NCBI GenBank assembly: GCA_020466095.1
Contig: CM035807.1
Location: 14,615,985-14,679,984 of the forward strand
DNA from: Chlorops oryzae
Taxonomy: Eukaryota; Arthropoda; Insecta; Diptera; Chloropidae
DNA length: 64,000 nt
Direction: 5' to 3'
Shown: positions 23,101-32,210 of the stretch, one piece after another
Layout: every line of letters begins with the position of its first letter
Numbering within the stretch: the stretch's first letter is position 1
The notes under the pieces: generated by a model
Databases searched by the model: none
The model's input: only the letters and a program-made list of their open reading frames with translations
Told to the model about the DNA's origin: nothing
Made by a program: the position numbers and the translations under genes

Positions 23101-23318
23101 TTTTTATTATATTCCGAAATCGTGGTTTCCTTATTGTTATGATGACCTGCTCCTTGTTCTTGATTTTGACCCGGATCAGGTTTTGGCCGCTCTTTTACTT
23201 TTGTTTTGGCATCCCAGTCTATTGGCCAAGACTGGGCCGCTGGGAGTTTCCCGCGTTCTGCTGATCTTGTTGAGGGCAGTTTCTGGCTATATGCCCGAAT
23301 CCTTTGCAAAGGAAACAC
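20109..23318 (-). CDS. pol: protease, reverse transcriptase, RNase H
   Basis: The polyprotein that copies the element's RNA into DNA. The open frame spans 1069 codons, but real translation joins it at about 23251 by -1 frameshifting from gag, so its first codons are not used. After a Lys-rich linker come the aspartic protease (LLVDSGSD at about residue 268, GLLGRDML downstream), reverse transcriptase (FVYLDD near residue 690, with LDLASGYHQ and MPFGLSGAPATFQ upstream), RNase H (LTTDASNDALGAVLSQG near 840; YTDHKPL later), and the first half of the integrase zinc finger (H...GGHKG). The frame ends at 20109 only because of the one-base shift near 20147. All catalytic motifs seen are intact. Confidence 0.96.
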   Translation of the reverse strand: MFPLQRIRAYSQKLPSTRSAERGKLPAAQSWPIDWDAKTKVKERPKPDPGQNQEQGAGHHNNKETTISEYNKNTPKEVPLDSLGNGTLTTKRWGKSKREIPRNEIKNKIRERNIPTNNVKNEISGKMEIHFNGETDEKKILKENKKKKYLLKNTVTVFTYPVCEMEAAKIKNMFKIGQENKILIKSLYTNVLQSAKKLFAHNGPQRDEGVELSCEQAINDSIRTVDSQCDRNTPRFSNCTAITETQEDDAYIEIPCNQAINGSITLLVDSGSDASLVKREVLKEDVPIKKEDTKCLRGAFGGDSSTIGSVMIKHNAIPALNMEMHVVPRNSSLPVDGLLGRDMLWNRTILDTIEKQLTFKEGGNLVARVPLKCARKRIFIAETITIPPRAAGIARVNTGLLTEEVVVHKTTIATQIYLGESLSRPKNGIGFVTVLNASEKVAEIKGGTELKYSLLKEYRTVNTLEVNVVESNETDERTNLLLNSLKLEENLNDEERQSIANICKDYADVFHLKGDELSYTTVLNHEIPTEVAKAPINIRQYRLPEAHKAEINKQVGEMLDQGIIAPSKSPWNAPIILVPKKAGADGKKKWRLVVDFRQLNDVTVKQVFPIPRIDEILDQLGCSRYFTTLDLASGYHQVLVNEKDKEKTAFSTGIGHYEFVRMPFGLSGAPATFQRIMNNVLTGLQGVDCFVYLDDIVIYGSNLKQHEIRLRKVLQALRSSQLKIQTEKCQFLRKEVVYLGHKCSDQGVRPDPSKVECVKIFPIPKNKKELQAFLGLANYYRKFIPNAAALLLPLTSLLRKDAEFVWTDACQMAVIAIKAAITSPPLLKYADFTKPFLLTTDASNDALGAVLSQGEPGDDQPIAFASRALSATEKRYSTIEKEFLAIVWATKNFRCYLLGRPFTVYTDHKPLKGIANLKDQTSRLARFRHKLSEFDFEICYKAGKYNLNADALSRLPYENNLVSVVTRAQTQSKIEQSDENTETKKSRDDSEDTNPTDHPETEDLAEFLTQRKDIEKVLKNFHDGPLGGHKGAIKTYFRIRRQYKWNGMHREIRDYIKTARNASGINAQK
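23213..23252 (-). promoter_or_regulatory. -1 ribosomal frameshift signal (slippery site plus stem-loop)
   Basis: On the minus strand the gag frame reads GCG GGA AAC, giving the slippery heptamer G GGA AAC at 23252-23246. A 9-base spacer follows, then a perfect 8-bp stem, CCCAGTCT (23236-23229) with AGACTGGG (23220-23213), and an 8-base loop. Slipping back one base moves translation from gag directly into the long pol frame. The heptamer fits the X XXY YYZ rule and the spacing is in the usual range. The gag stop codon (23221-23219) is at the loop-stem border. Confidence 0.88.
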
Positions 23319-24916
23319 TGTACTTGGTTGTTGTTATTCGACCCTCGACGGTTATTTTGTGCTGGCCTTTGTTGTGGGTTTTGCTGTGTTGCCCCTTTTC
23401 CGCAAAATTTATTGGTGCGATGACCTTTAATTTGACATTTATCGCAGAATAGGCTGCTTAACTTGCTCCAACAATCATCAGCTATATGTCCTATTTTCCC
23501 GCAGTGTGTGCAAGTTGGCCTAGATGCCTTACTGGCCTCCATTATTGGCTGTTTGTTTTTCATGCAGCTAGGACTTTCTTCGTGTCCATACGTTCCACAC
23601 AGCTTGCAATAGGGTGTATTCCTTCTCTTTACACATACATCTCGTGTGTGTCCTTGCTGTTGACAGAATGAGCATATCAGTTCTGTTGGTAGTGCCGAAT
23701 TAATAGTATTTATGTTTAATTTGTCAGATTTCAAAATGTTTTCGGAATTTTCTGCCGCATTTATGAGATCCCGCAAACTGGGGTCTGTCATGTTTATGAG
23801 TGATTGTTTTAGGGAATGATCCTTTAATCCCGTAATGAAATGCCTTTTTGTCAGGTCTTGGTATTCCCATAGCGCCGCTCTTGATTCTTCCGTAGTCCAT
23901 TTTTTTGTGATCATTTCTTCAGCCTCTTTTAGGTTAGTTTCCATTCGACCTCCGAACAGCGACGCGGACTCACCTGTTTGTTGATGTCCGTTTATAATAT
24001 CCGCTCTAATATCTTCCAACGTTCTTACTGTTGCGTATGTTCGTTGCACAAAGTCGCGGAGTTCATTTAGAGTCTCGAATTTTCTGGTGCCAATTGTGTT
24101 GAACGCAGCCCCGGACAGTCGCTGCCTTATACATGTAATGGCTTTCTGCATGTCCTCGGGCGCCATCATACAATTGAGCAATTCTATGCCCTCGACAAAT
24201 TTTATTACGTCCGCCTTAAACTCGGGTCCTCTTGCTCCGGAAAAAGATGGTACGAAACGTTGGACATTTTTGACAATTTCTGCAACATTCTGTGAATTTG
24301 CCATTGTTACTTGAATTTTGGGTATTTGTACTTGTGTTGGTGTTTTTAAAGTTGATTCGTTGATTGGCGTTGTCGTGGAATTTTCTGATGTACGTCTTGC
24401 GGGAAGTGGAGATGTACTGCAAACTATTCTTAATTCTCTCTTTAGGTTTCCAATTTCTACTTTCAGAAATTGAATTTCTTTCTCCTTTTCTTTGAGAGTA
24501 GCTTTGTCCTTTTCTATGGACTCCGATATGTCCTTTCCCACTGCTGTCTGCAGAGCTTCTCTTAGAGATTCGTTTTGCTCTTCTGATTCTTCTATCAGCA
24601 AGGTCTCTTTATCGATTCGATCCCTCAAATCTTTGCAGTTCTTTTTTAAATGGCCAACTGTCTCTTCCAATTGTTGTATTTTCTCCTTGGCGACTTCGTT
24701 TGATACGGTTACCGAATTTTTCGCTTTTTCTATCAGAAAAACTGCTTCTTCCAATTGATTAAACCGAGCTAGTGCAACTTGATTTGAAATTAATAATAAA
24801 AATTCTTTGTTTGGGTTGACTTCTCTTATCAATTCCCACGCTTCTGCTTGAAGGATGCTAGCGTGTTCTTCAGATTCTTTTAGTTGTTGTCGCAAGGCTT
24901 CGCACTCTTTTTCCAT
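23219..24916 (-). CDS. gag: capsid and nucleocapsid with coiled coil and five zinc knuckles
   Basis: Structural protein that packages the element's RNA, 565 residues. Residues 1 to about 165 are rich in heptad-like Leu/Glu/Lys, a strong coiled-coil signal (for example KEKEKEIQFLKVEIGNLKRE). The middle resembles a retrotransposon capsid. The last third carries five CCHC knuckles: CSFCQQQGHTRDVC, CKLCGTYGHEESPSC, CTHCGKIGHIADDC, CDKCQIKGHRTNKFC and CFLCKGFGHIARNC. Two of them have one extra residue before the last Cys. One or two knuckles are usual in Gypsy gags, so five is unusual. The stop overlaps the pol frame by 100 bases, and a -1 frameshift site lies inside the overlap. Confidence 0.95.
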   Translation of the reverse strand: MEKECEALRQQLKESEEHASILQAEAWELIREVNPNKEFLLLISNQVALARFNQLEEAVFLIEKAKNSVTVSNEVAKEKIQQLEETVGHLKKNCKDLRDRIDKETLLIEESEEQNESLREALQTAVGKDISESIEKDKATLKEKEKEIQFLKVEIGNLKRELRIVCSTSPLPARRTSENSTTTPINESTLKTPTQVQIPKIQVTMANSQNVAEIVKNVQRFVPSFSGARGPEFKADVIKFVEGIELLNCMMAPEDMQKAITCIRQRLSGAAFNTIGTRKFETLNELRDFVQRTYATVRTLEDIRADIINGHQQTGESASLFGGRMETNLKEAEEMITKKWTTEESRAALWEYQDLTKRHFITGLKDHSLKQSLINMTDPSLRDLINAAENSENILKSDKLNINTINSALPTELICSFCQQQGHTRDVCVKRRNTPYCKLCGTYGHEESPSCMKNKQPIMEASKASRPTCTHCGKIGHIADDCWSKLSSLFCDKCQIKGHRTNKFCGKGATQQNPQQRPAQNNRRGSNNNNQVQCFLCKGFGHIARNCPQQDQQNAGNSQRPSLGQ

Positions 24917-25623
24917 AAATTACTTTATTTGACGGATGACTCCGTTTTAAAAATAAAAAAAAATCTTCCGTATAAAACAAGGTCAAAAATGAAAATGTTC
25001 AGTGGCGTCGTGTATTTACTGTTGCAAGGGGCACAATTTTTAAAATAGTAATATAAATATTTGTGTACTCACCATACTATATGCGTCTTTTGAACTGATT
25101 TTAATTTCTTGTCCTTTGATGCTGTCGGCTTTTACTTGCGTCGCTTGTTTAATTTTTATTGTATATATATATATATATATATTTTTATTTATTTTTTTTT
25201 TTTTTGATAAAAATTTTTATTAAAGGTACTCTGCTATGCCCTTATTGCGTTTGTGCTGCTAAAGTGTCCTTCGGAAGTTTCACTCACACCCGGACCCTGA
25301 CGAATTAGGTTTCACCACTGTTCGACAGGTTGTAGCAGTGCAGTACAAAAAGGGTTAAAACAAAATAATTGATACAATTCGGTATACTTATATCGTTTCT
25401 CATTAAAGTGCCTTTCGGAAGTTTCACTCACGCCCAGGCCCCACTGAATTAGGTTTCACCACTGTTCAGTAGGTTCCAATAAGTAACTCAAATATACCCA
25501 ATAGATATCAATCTTACCCCACTGTGGCCAAAAATTTTTTTTTGTTTGTTATGATTTGTTAGTTTGAACGCCGTACTGTTGTGAAAGGATCGTGATTCGT
25601 ACCCGACTATGCTTAGTCGAAAA
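24917..25623 (-). other. Leader of the Gypsy element with a 71-bp duplication
   Basis: The untranslated leader between primer site and gag. It contains two diverged copies of a 71-bp segment (25261-25331 and 25405-25475) and a (TA)n run near 25161-25181. The duplicated segment carries TTCGGAAGTTTCACTCAC and GAATTAGGTTTCACCACTG. Packaging or internal translation signals could sit here, but nothing proves it. Confidence 0.75.
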
Positions 25624-25635
25624 CCGGCTGCGCCA
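25624..25635 (-). other. Primer binding site, tRNA-Ser type
   Basis: On the minus strand TGGCGCAGCCGG begins five bases after the 5' LTR. It is complementary to a tRNA 3' end reading CCGGCTGCG plus CCA, as in insect tRNA-Ser. Complementarity beyond 12 bases breaks down. Confidence 0.8.
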
Positions 25636-25640
25636 TAAAA

Positions 25641-26405
25641 TGTTGCGTGTCTGCTGGGGAGAAGGACCTCTAGTAAAGCGCCAACAAAGGATTCCGTTGA
25701 ATAAAACACTCTTTACTCCTTTTCCATAGGTGTTTCTTTATTAAAGTCTTTTAATGATGTTTACAGGTTCTACTCTAACTTACTTTACTGCCCTAATTCC
25801 CTAGCTAACACTGAGATCCACACTTTGTCGTCCTGGCTCGTAAGTAGGTGCGACAAAGTTGAGATCTGATTAGACTTTCGATTCCAAACTGCAAGTCCTC
25901 TTCCGTAGATCGAAGCTCCGCTTAAATAGATCAATATTGCCGATCTAGCAATATTGGATATTGATTGATTTCATAAGTATGACTTCGAACTTCCCCTGCC
26001 GGTGTGCCTACGTTGCACTTGTTGTTGTTGCACCTATCTCTTGTTGTTCTGTTGCGTTGATTGCCCGTCTAGATCGCCTGTTGTTGTTGTTACCAATAGC
26101 TTTATTGCTTTGAAGACGTTGAACCGCTTATGCCGTTGCTTATTGCTGACTTGCATGCTCGTGGTCTTTCGTCTTTTCCCCCGCTTGCCCTTTCGATCGG
26201 TATGCTTGCTTACGTAATTGTTCTCAGTAGTTGAGTTCTATTGTTGTTGTTGTTCTTGGTGAAGGGTGTCGGATTTCGAGCTTGGTGCTGTGTCGTCGAA
26301 CTCCTCTGCTGCGATTTAATTGTTTTTACATGTTTTGGCACTTTTTCCGCTTAGAGCTGGTAGCGTGACGTTAGAGTGTGACGTGACGCTTTTCGACTCA
26401 CAACA
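25641..26405 (-). repeat. 5' LTR of the Gypsy element
   Basis: Same 765 bp as the 3' LTR, bordered on the right by the CTCT duplication and then the 12-bp minisatellite. It should contain the promoter for the genomic RNA; I could not pinpoint a TATA box with confidence. Confidence 0.97.
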
Positions 26406-26890
26406 CTCTACTCTGGTCATTACTCTGAGCTCTACTCTGATCTTTGCTCTGGTCGGTACTCTGGTCTTTACTCTGAACTCAACTTTGATCTCTACTCTGA
26501 TCGCTACTCTGGTATTTACTCTGATCTCTACTCTGATCTCTGCTCTGATCGGTACTTTCGTCTTTACTCTGAGCTCTACTCTGATCTCTATTCTGATCTC
26601 TACTCTGATCTCTATTCTGATCTCCACTCTGATCTCTGCTATGATCGCTACTCTGGTCTTTACTCTGATCACTACTCTGATCCCTACTCTGATCGCTACT
26701 CTGGTCTTTACTCTGAGCTCTACTCTGATCTCTATTCTGATCTCCACTCTGATCTCTGCTGTGATCGCTACTCTGGTCTTTACTCTGATCCCTTTTCTGA
26801 TCTCTATTCTGATCGCTACTCTGGTCTTTATCCTGATCTCTACTCTGATCTTTGCTCGGATCTTTGATTTGGGCTCTACTCTGAACCCGA
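26406..26890 (+). repeat. 12-bp minisatellite (TACTCTGATCTC type)
   Basis: About 40 imperfect 12-bp units of the form CTCTACTCTGAT with GGTC and GAGC variants. Because 12 is a multiple of three, several frames stay open and give repetitive pseudo-proteins (SRDQSRDQ-like on the minus strand, STLISTLI-like on the plus strand). The sequence left of the retrotransposon begins to show the same motif, so the element inserted at the array edge. Confidence 0.92.
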
Positions 26891-28140
26891 ATAGACCATT
26901 TCATTAGATGAAATATCTCTCAGCAGGTGTTAGAACCTCTTCAATGGCAATGCTTATATTGCCACTAGTTCCATTAACGAACTCCATTTGAAATGCAATT
27001 AAGATAAATTAAGCAATAGTGAAAACTTATATAATTCAAATGTCCCCCCAGCTATCATCAAGTCTACTGACACGAATGCGTGTGGTAAATTTGCGCGTTA
27101 AATTTTGCTCACGTTCAATGCATTATGCAAAAATACTTTTCTTTATTAGGCTTTTGCGACTAAATACCATGCATGAACTGCATTTTAAAATTTGTTTGAA
27201 AAAAAAAATACTATCAATTTACTTATCCAGTAGTGTAATCAAAGTCCAACCATTCCATTTAAGGGAAGCAATGATTTCGCATATTTTCGGTAAATTGCAT
27301 GTAAAACAAAAGATTTAAGCAACGAACTTGAAATATTCAAAATGAAATCGAATTATTCGAATGCTTATTTGAGTCATTTCTATGGTATCGAATGAACTTG
27401 TTTCAAATATATACTATGGCAACATTCTAGAAGGAATCCATTCACCCTTAGGGTTAACCCATATACCATCAATTTGCCATCAAAATTATTATACAATTTG
27501 AAGACTCCTCAACGAAATTCAATTGCTGTAACAACTATTGAAGCATTAAAAAAAAAAAAACTGTTAAACGGAAAAACACGGTGGCCTTTCTAAATCACAA
27601 TTTCGCAGAGACATAAAATTTTAAAGCCATTCATTTGTCGACAAATAGTCCAATTATCTTTCGCTTGCACAGCAATTCATAAAAGAGAATTTTTATTGAA
27701 GCATAGAGAAGCGAAACGACTTCAGGTCGTCGAATAGAAAATTTGCAAAAGACATAAATTATGAATCATTTCAACGCTTCCTTATGACACCAACGATGAG
27801 GCTTCTACACATACACAAGACCCATCAAAATTGACGCAACACGCATTCTAGTCGAAAATGATTTCAAACGGCAACGAACGAACGAGGCAACGGAACGTCA
27901 CAATGATGAGTTAGAAAGAAAAAAGGAAAGAAACCACCAGCTTATATTACACTTAGCGTAGAGAGAAAAAAAAGGAGCGGGTGATAGAGCGGGAGAACGG
28001 AGAGAGGAGAGGGACCACTTACGGCCGTGAGCTCATGGTTTGGCTAACAAGTATTTATGTTATGCATGCATTTATATGGCCACAGCCAGCGCGATAACCC
28101 CAGACGATGAAAAGTCTGCTGCGTTGTTTGGAAAGGAAAG

Positions 28141-28141
<1 letters not shown>

Positions 28142-28194
<53 letters not shown>

Positions 28195-28210
28195 TCTTCT
28201 TCTTCTTCTC
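28142..28210 (+). repeat. (CT)n microsatellite
   Basis: Over 40 bp of pure CT followed by TTC-type repeats. The Ser/Leu-only open frames here are artefacts. Confidence 0.95.
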
Positions 28211-29118
28211 GCGATCATTATTCGTAAGAGCAGCCGAGCTTCAACTATGCCAATTCAATAAACTTTATGCACGGTTAATGATAATTGCGAAGCGTTAAGA
28301 AAACGGAAAATGCAAATTTGCGATGGCACTCTGCGCATGCCTGCAGTGGTGCTTTTTTTCATTCTTTCTTTCATTCGCTTATGCTTATGGGTCATTCTAG
28401 CATCGTAAAAGTGTTTGTTTCGTGAAGAGTTAATTGAAAATGGATCTATTAAATGCGCGAAACTGTCTGGCCGATATCCTATGGAGTATTTATGCTCATA
28501 ACTTCGCATAACTGTGTGGGCTTTGATGAAAGAGAAAAAAAGAAAATCGAGAAACGAAAATGAACACGAACATGCACACACCTTTTGAACCAATCCCCTC
28601 GGCTCTTTATTGCAGAAAAAAAAACTTATTTATTATAAAAAAAAAATTTATATTATAAAAATAAAAAAAATTTCGCTGCACGCTCAAACATGCTCATTAA
28701 GAAATTCGCCAGCAAGAAGGCAACAAAAACATAAAATAAGGCCACCACACCAATGGCAATTAAAACTGCCTAATTAAGTGATTATATACACAAGTGCCCC
28801 GCCATGCCATGTGCTTTGTTAAATTTTAATAAACAAATTATTTTCATCAAAAAAAAATTGCATAGGAACAAAAGACTTGAATGCGCACGCATGCGCGTAG
28901 TGCGTGAAGAAACCACTGATACATAGTCTTCATGGCGAAGACCTTATAACGGGCTGTAGGTATTGCACGCCTGGAATTGTGCATATTTTTCCAGGAATAA
29001 ACGATGCTTTGCATTTTAATTCCACATAAGTGTGGAAATTTTCAAAATGCTTCCACACATTTGAGCGTCATAAACATTGCCACCAGAGCCGGCAGTTAAA
29101 CGCAGTCAAAAGGCATTC

Positions 29119-29218
29119 GATGGACGGATGGATGGATAGATGGATAGGTGGATGGATGGATGGAGCCATGCAAACTGGTTGACGGACTGCCCAAATGACC
29201 GTGTGTGTGTGTGTGTGT
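29119..29218 (+). repeat. (GATG)n and (GT)n microsatellites
   Basis: GATG-type tetranucleotides with variants span about 29119-29164. A nine-unit GT run spans 29201-29218. Confidence 0.9.
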
Positions 29219-31452
29219 CTGACTGCCGGTAATAAATGCTTTTTAATGAATAAATCACTCATGGATAAAAATCTCTTAATAACGTTCATTAAACGCTGGC
29301 AACCCGAACGCCTTAAAGCGGCGGATACATTTCGTTTAACATCGACGGGGCGTGCCGCAACGTGTCCTTTTCTATTTACTCACAATCGAAAGGAAATTCA
29401 TACTACGAGTATATGAACAAACACATTTTTTTTTTGTTTTTTTATAAATATGTTTGCAATGATTGTGCTTTTTTCTTTGCTAGTGAGATCAAGAGAGTAC
29501 ATGGCCTTCTGATGTTTTATTTAATTACACGATCTTCGAAATAATAAAAACAAGTTCGTGTCTTGAGTCTTTTGTTTTATAGTTTTTTTTAGTTTTTTTT
29601 TATTTTTTTATTTATTTTTTTCTTATTTTGTTCCGTCTCTTCCGCGAATTTCAATGGAATGCACGCTTGACGCTTCGTCTCTCGCATGTCTGCTGCCATT
29701 TCATGTCACTTGCATAATGTCTTTATATTGTCAGTCAAAATCCGTCAGTCTGATAGACCGATAGTCTGACGGGGAGTTCCTCACTATGGGCTTTGTTCTT
29801 TTCTCTTTTTCCCATTTTTGCATTTTACAAAATTATATCGAAAGAGCAGATAAGACCAAATTAAGTATGCCACGCACATAAAACGCATACGGCAAACTGA
29901 TTAAGTATAATCGCCGTCAATTACAACTCGCTGAGCAGAGCAGTTGGACTTTACTCATTGTTGTTGTTGTTTTTTTCCTTTTTTTTTCTCTTTATGTTAT
30001 TGTTGTTGTTCGCTGTTATTTCTGCTTGAGGCCGAGATTCCAGAAAGCGGTCCTGCATTCACCTTGCAGCTGGTCGGGTCAGCATGAAATGTAATTATGC
30101 AAGTAACGATTCGAGTGCGAGCTTCAATTCTCTGTCTCTATCTCGCTCGCTCGCTCGCGCTCTCTCGCTCCATCTGGTTCTGGCTCTTTCGTAAGAATGT
30201 GTTCGCCGTAATTTTGATGCAATTGTCTTGACATGTTGGTTAAAAGTCAGTCAAAAGCACTCAATTTAGCTGTAGTTTACAAGCAATTAATTTAAAGGGA
30301 AATGTACCTATACAAGCAAATTGGGGACCTGGTCGAATTATATGAAAATGAGGTACAATAATTTGAAGTACAGGCCTTTTTTGTAAATAGATTTGATTAT
30401 TAAAAAAAAAAATTTTTATAAATCTTCCCATCAAAAGAACTTTTAATTAATTAAACGATCTCTTCTGCTCGTATGTGCACTCCTCCTCATATGTCATTGT
30501 AAATATCGCAAAATATGAAAGGTTCTGACCTCACTTCCTTGAAGGAACAATAACGCCAACAACGAAATGTTCAACCAACAATAAACTAAAAAAAAAAAAA
30601 AAAAAAAAACCGAGTATCCACAGCAATAAGGATGGCAGCAATGAATGCAAAAGCGAAGTAGGGAAGAGAATTTTACTGCCAATAAAAGATTCCAAAACGA
30701 TCACTTACTTTATGATCACTTGAAAACCAATCAAGGATAATAAATAATCTTGTAGAGCCTTTACGGCATACGCAGATATTGAAAATTGCTCACATTAAAT
30801 TATATTCACACTTTGGCCTCCAGAAAATACCTTGTGCAGAGAGACTGAACGCCATTCCCAAACGATGGCCCCGGCGCAAAGGCTGCTGCACAATCTCTGC
30901 TGATCGAGTCGCTGATCAAGAACAAACAAACGAAGCTCACAAAACAAAAAAAAAAAGGTGGACTAAAAGAAAAATAAAAGAGTGCTTGTAACCTGCACGA
31001 ACCTCACTCTTCATGCAATCCTCTTCCGTTGCATGTGGCCATGCTGCTTATCATCTTTGGCAATAATAACAATAACGCTAAAGTGGCAAAATGGCAAACT
31101 ACATACGTGCAAAATGACATAAAATATATTTTAATCAAATTGAAATTGAATTGCGCGTTTAAATATAGAGATGGAAAAGTTAGCTGAAGACACGTCGACG
31201 AATTGAGCGAAGGCCCTGGATGGGCGGAACAGTAGACGCTAGCTCCGATTGAGAAAAAATGGGCTAAGAACAATAAGGATTAAAAGGTTGATAAGCGATA
31301 AAGTAATGCGATGCTCATTATAGAAGAAAATTTTCTATTTGAAAAATTTTCTATTTGGTAATGGTAGCGGACTCTGGACTTCTTCAGAGGCTAGAGGAGG
31401 ATAAGAAAGACCTAACTGAAGAATCTATTTTTTTTGTAGGAAAAATCATTAA

Positions 31453-32210
31453 GGGGGTCTTCTCATTGAGCAAACCCTTTTTTTCGACCTTTTTTAAAAA
31501 ATTTGCATTTATTTATAGCTTGGGTAGTTTGAATATGCCCCTAAAAGATTTTTTTATTTATATTCGAAATAGGTTTAGAGGATAAAGCCTTCTTTGTCGA
31601 CAAGATCTGGCGCTTAAAACGAGTAATTTTTGCGTTGCTTCAAACTTTAAAGCGTTTATCTCGAAAACCACGGTTTTTCGAACTGGCGGCCATGATATTC
31701 CAGTTCAACTGAGACCGAATTTTCATGAAAACAAAGTGGTAATCGACGCAGAATTGTCACATTCTCGGGTGAACCTCGACCAATTTTAAAAAATTTTTTG
31801 ACTATTTTTTTTTACATAAAGCGCCATCAAAAAAAAACCCAAATTGAAGATTTTTTTTTGTAAGCCGCCATTTTGTAAAAAAAAATCACAAAATTTTTAA
31901 TAGGTTGAGGTTCACCCGAGAATGTACAATCTATACTGATTATAACCCGTTTTTTTTCATTTGAAAACGCTCCGAGTGAACCCGGAATCGTGGCCGCCGT
32001 GACGACACTTTTGTTTCGACCACCAAACTTTGAAGTCTCATTACTTTTTGAACAGCCCACGTATCGAGGAAAAAAATTTTTTTATTTACTTTGAAACCTT
32101 TTGTAATACAATAAATAAAAAAAGTTTTGGCAATTAACTTTGCAGTTAATAATCAAATAAAATTTTTTTAAAAAGGGTCCAAAAAACGGGGTTTCAATGA
32201 GAAGACCCCC
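31453..32210. mobile_element. TTAA-flanked foldback MITE, copy 1
   Basis: A 758-bp unit between TTAA at 31449-31452 and 32211-32214. The ends are inverted: GGGGGTCTTCTCATTGA on the left matches 17 of 17 with the right end. A second inverted pair lies inside: TTCTCGGGTGAACCTCGACC near 31762 and GGTTGAGGTTCACCCGAGAA near 31903. No transposase is present. TTAA targeting suggests a non-autonomous piggyBac relative, though the GGGGG ends are atypical. Confidence 0.75.

Larger units (their letters stand above)
16163..26405 (-). mobile_element. Complete Ty3/Gypsy LTR retrotransposon
   Basis: A 10,243-bp element read right to left. It has two 765-bp LTRs with TG...CA ends, a 4-bp CTCT target duplication (16159-16162 and 26406-26409), a primer binding site, gag, pol in the order protease-RT-RNase H-integrase, and a polypurine tract at the 3' LTR. 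That gene order defines Ty3/Gypsy. I saw no difference between the LTRs on reading, which implies a very recent insertion. No envelope-like frame is visible in the 2.3 kb between integrase and the 3' LTR, so it is probably not an errantivirus. The tRNA-Ser-type primer site resembles that reported for fly 17.6/297 elements; the family itself is unnamed here. Confidence 0.97.
26900..31448. other. Non-coding stretch with microsatellites
   Basis: No exon recognised. The region is AT-rich with scattered moderately GC-rich islands (28020-28120, 29290-29370, 30000-30200) that might be regulatory. Open frames are short and mostly explained by CT, GATG or poly-T tracts. Confidence 0.45.

Noticed and set aside
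26316..26907. Repetitive open frames (SRDQ-like on the minus strand, STLIS-like on the plus strand)
   Set aside because: They are read through a 12-bp minisatellite, which leaves several frames open by its length. No unique sequence or start context supports a protein.
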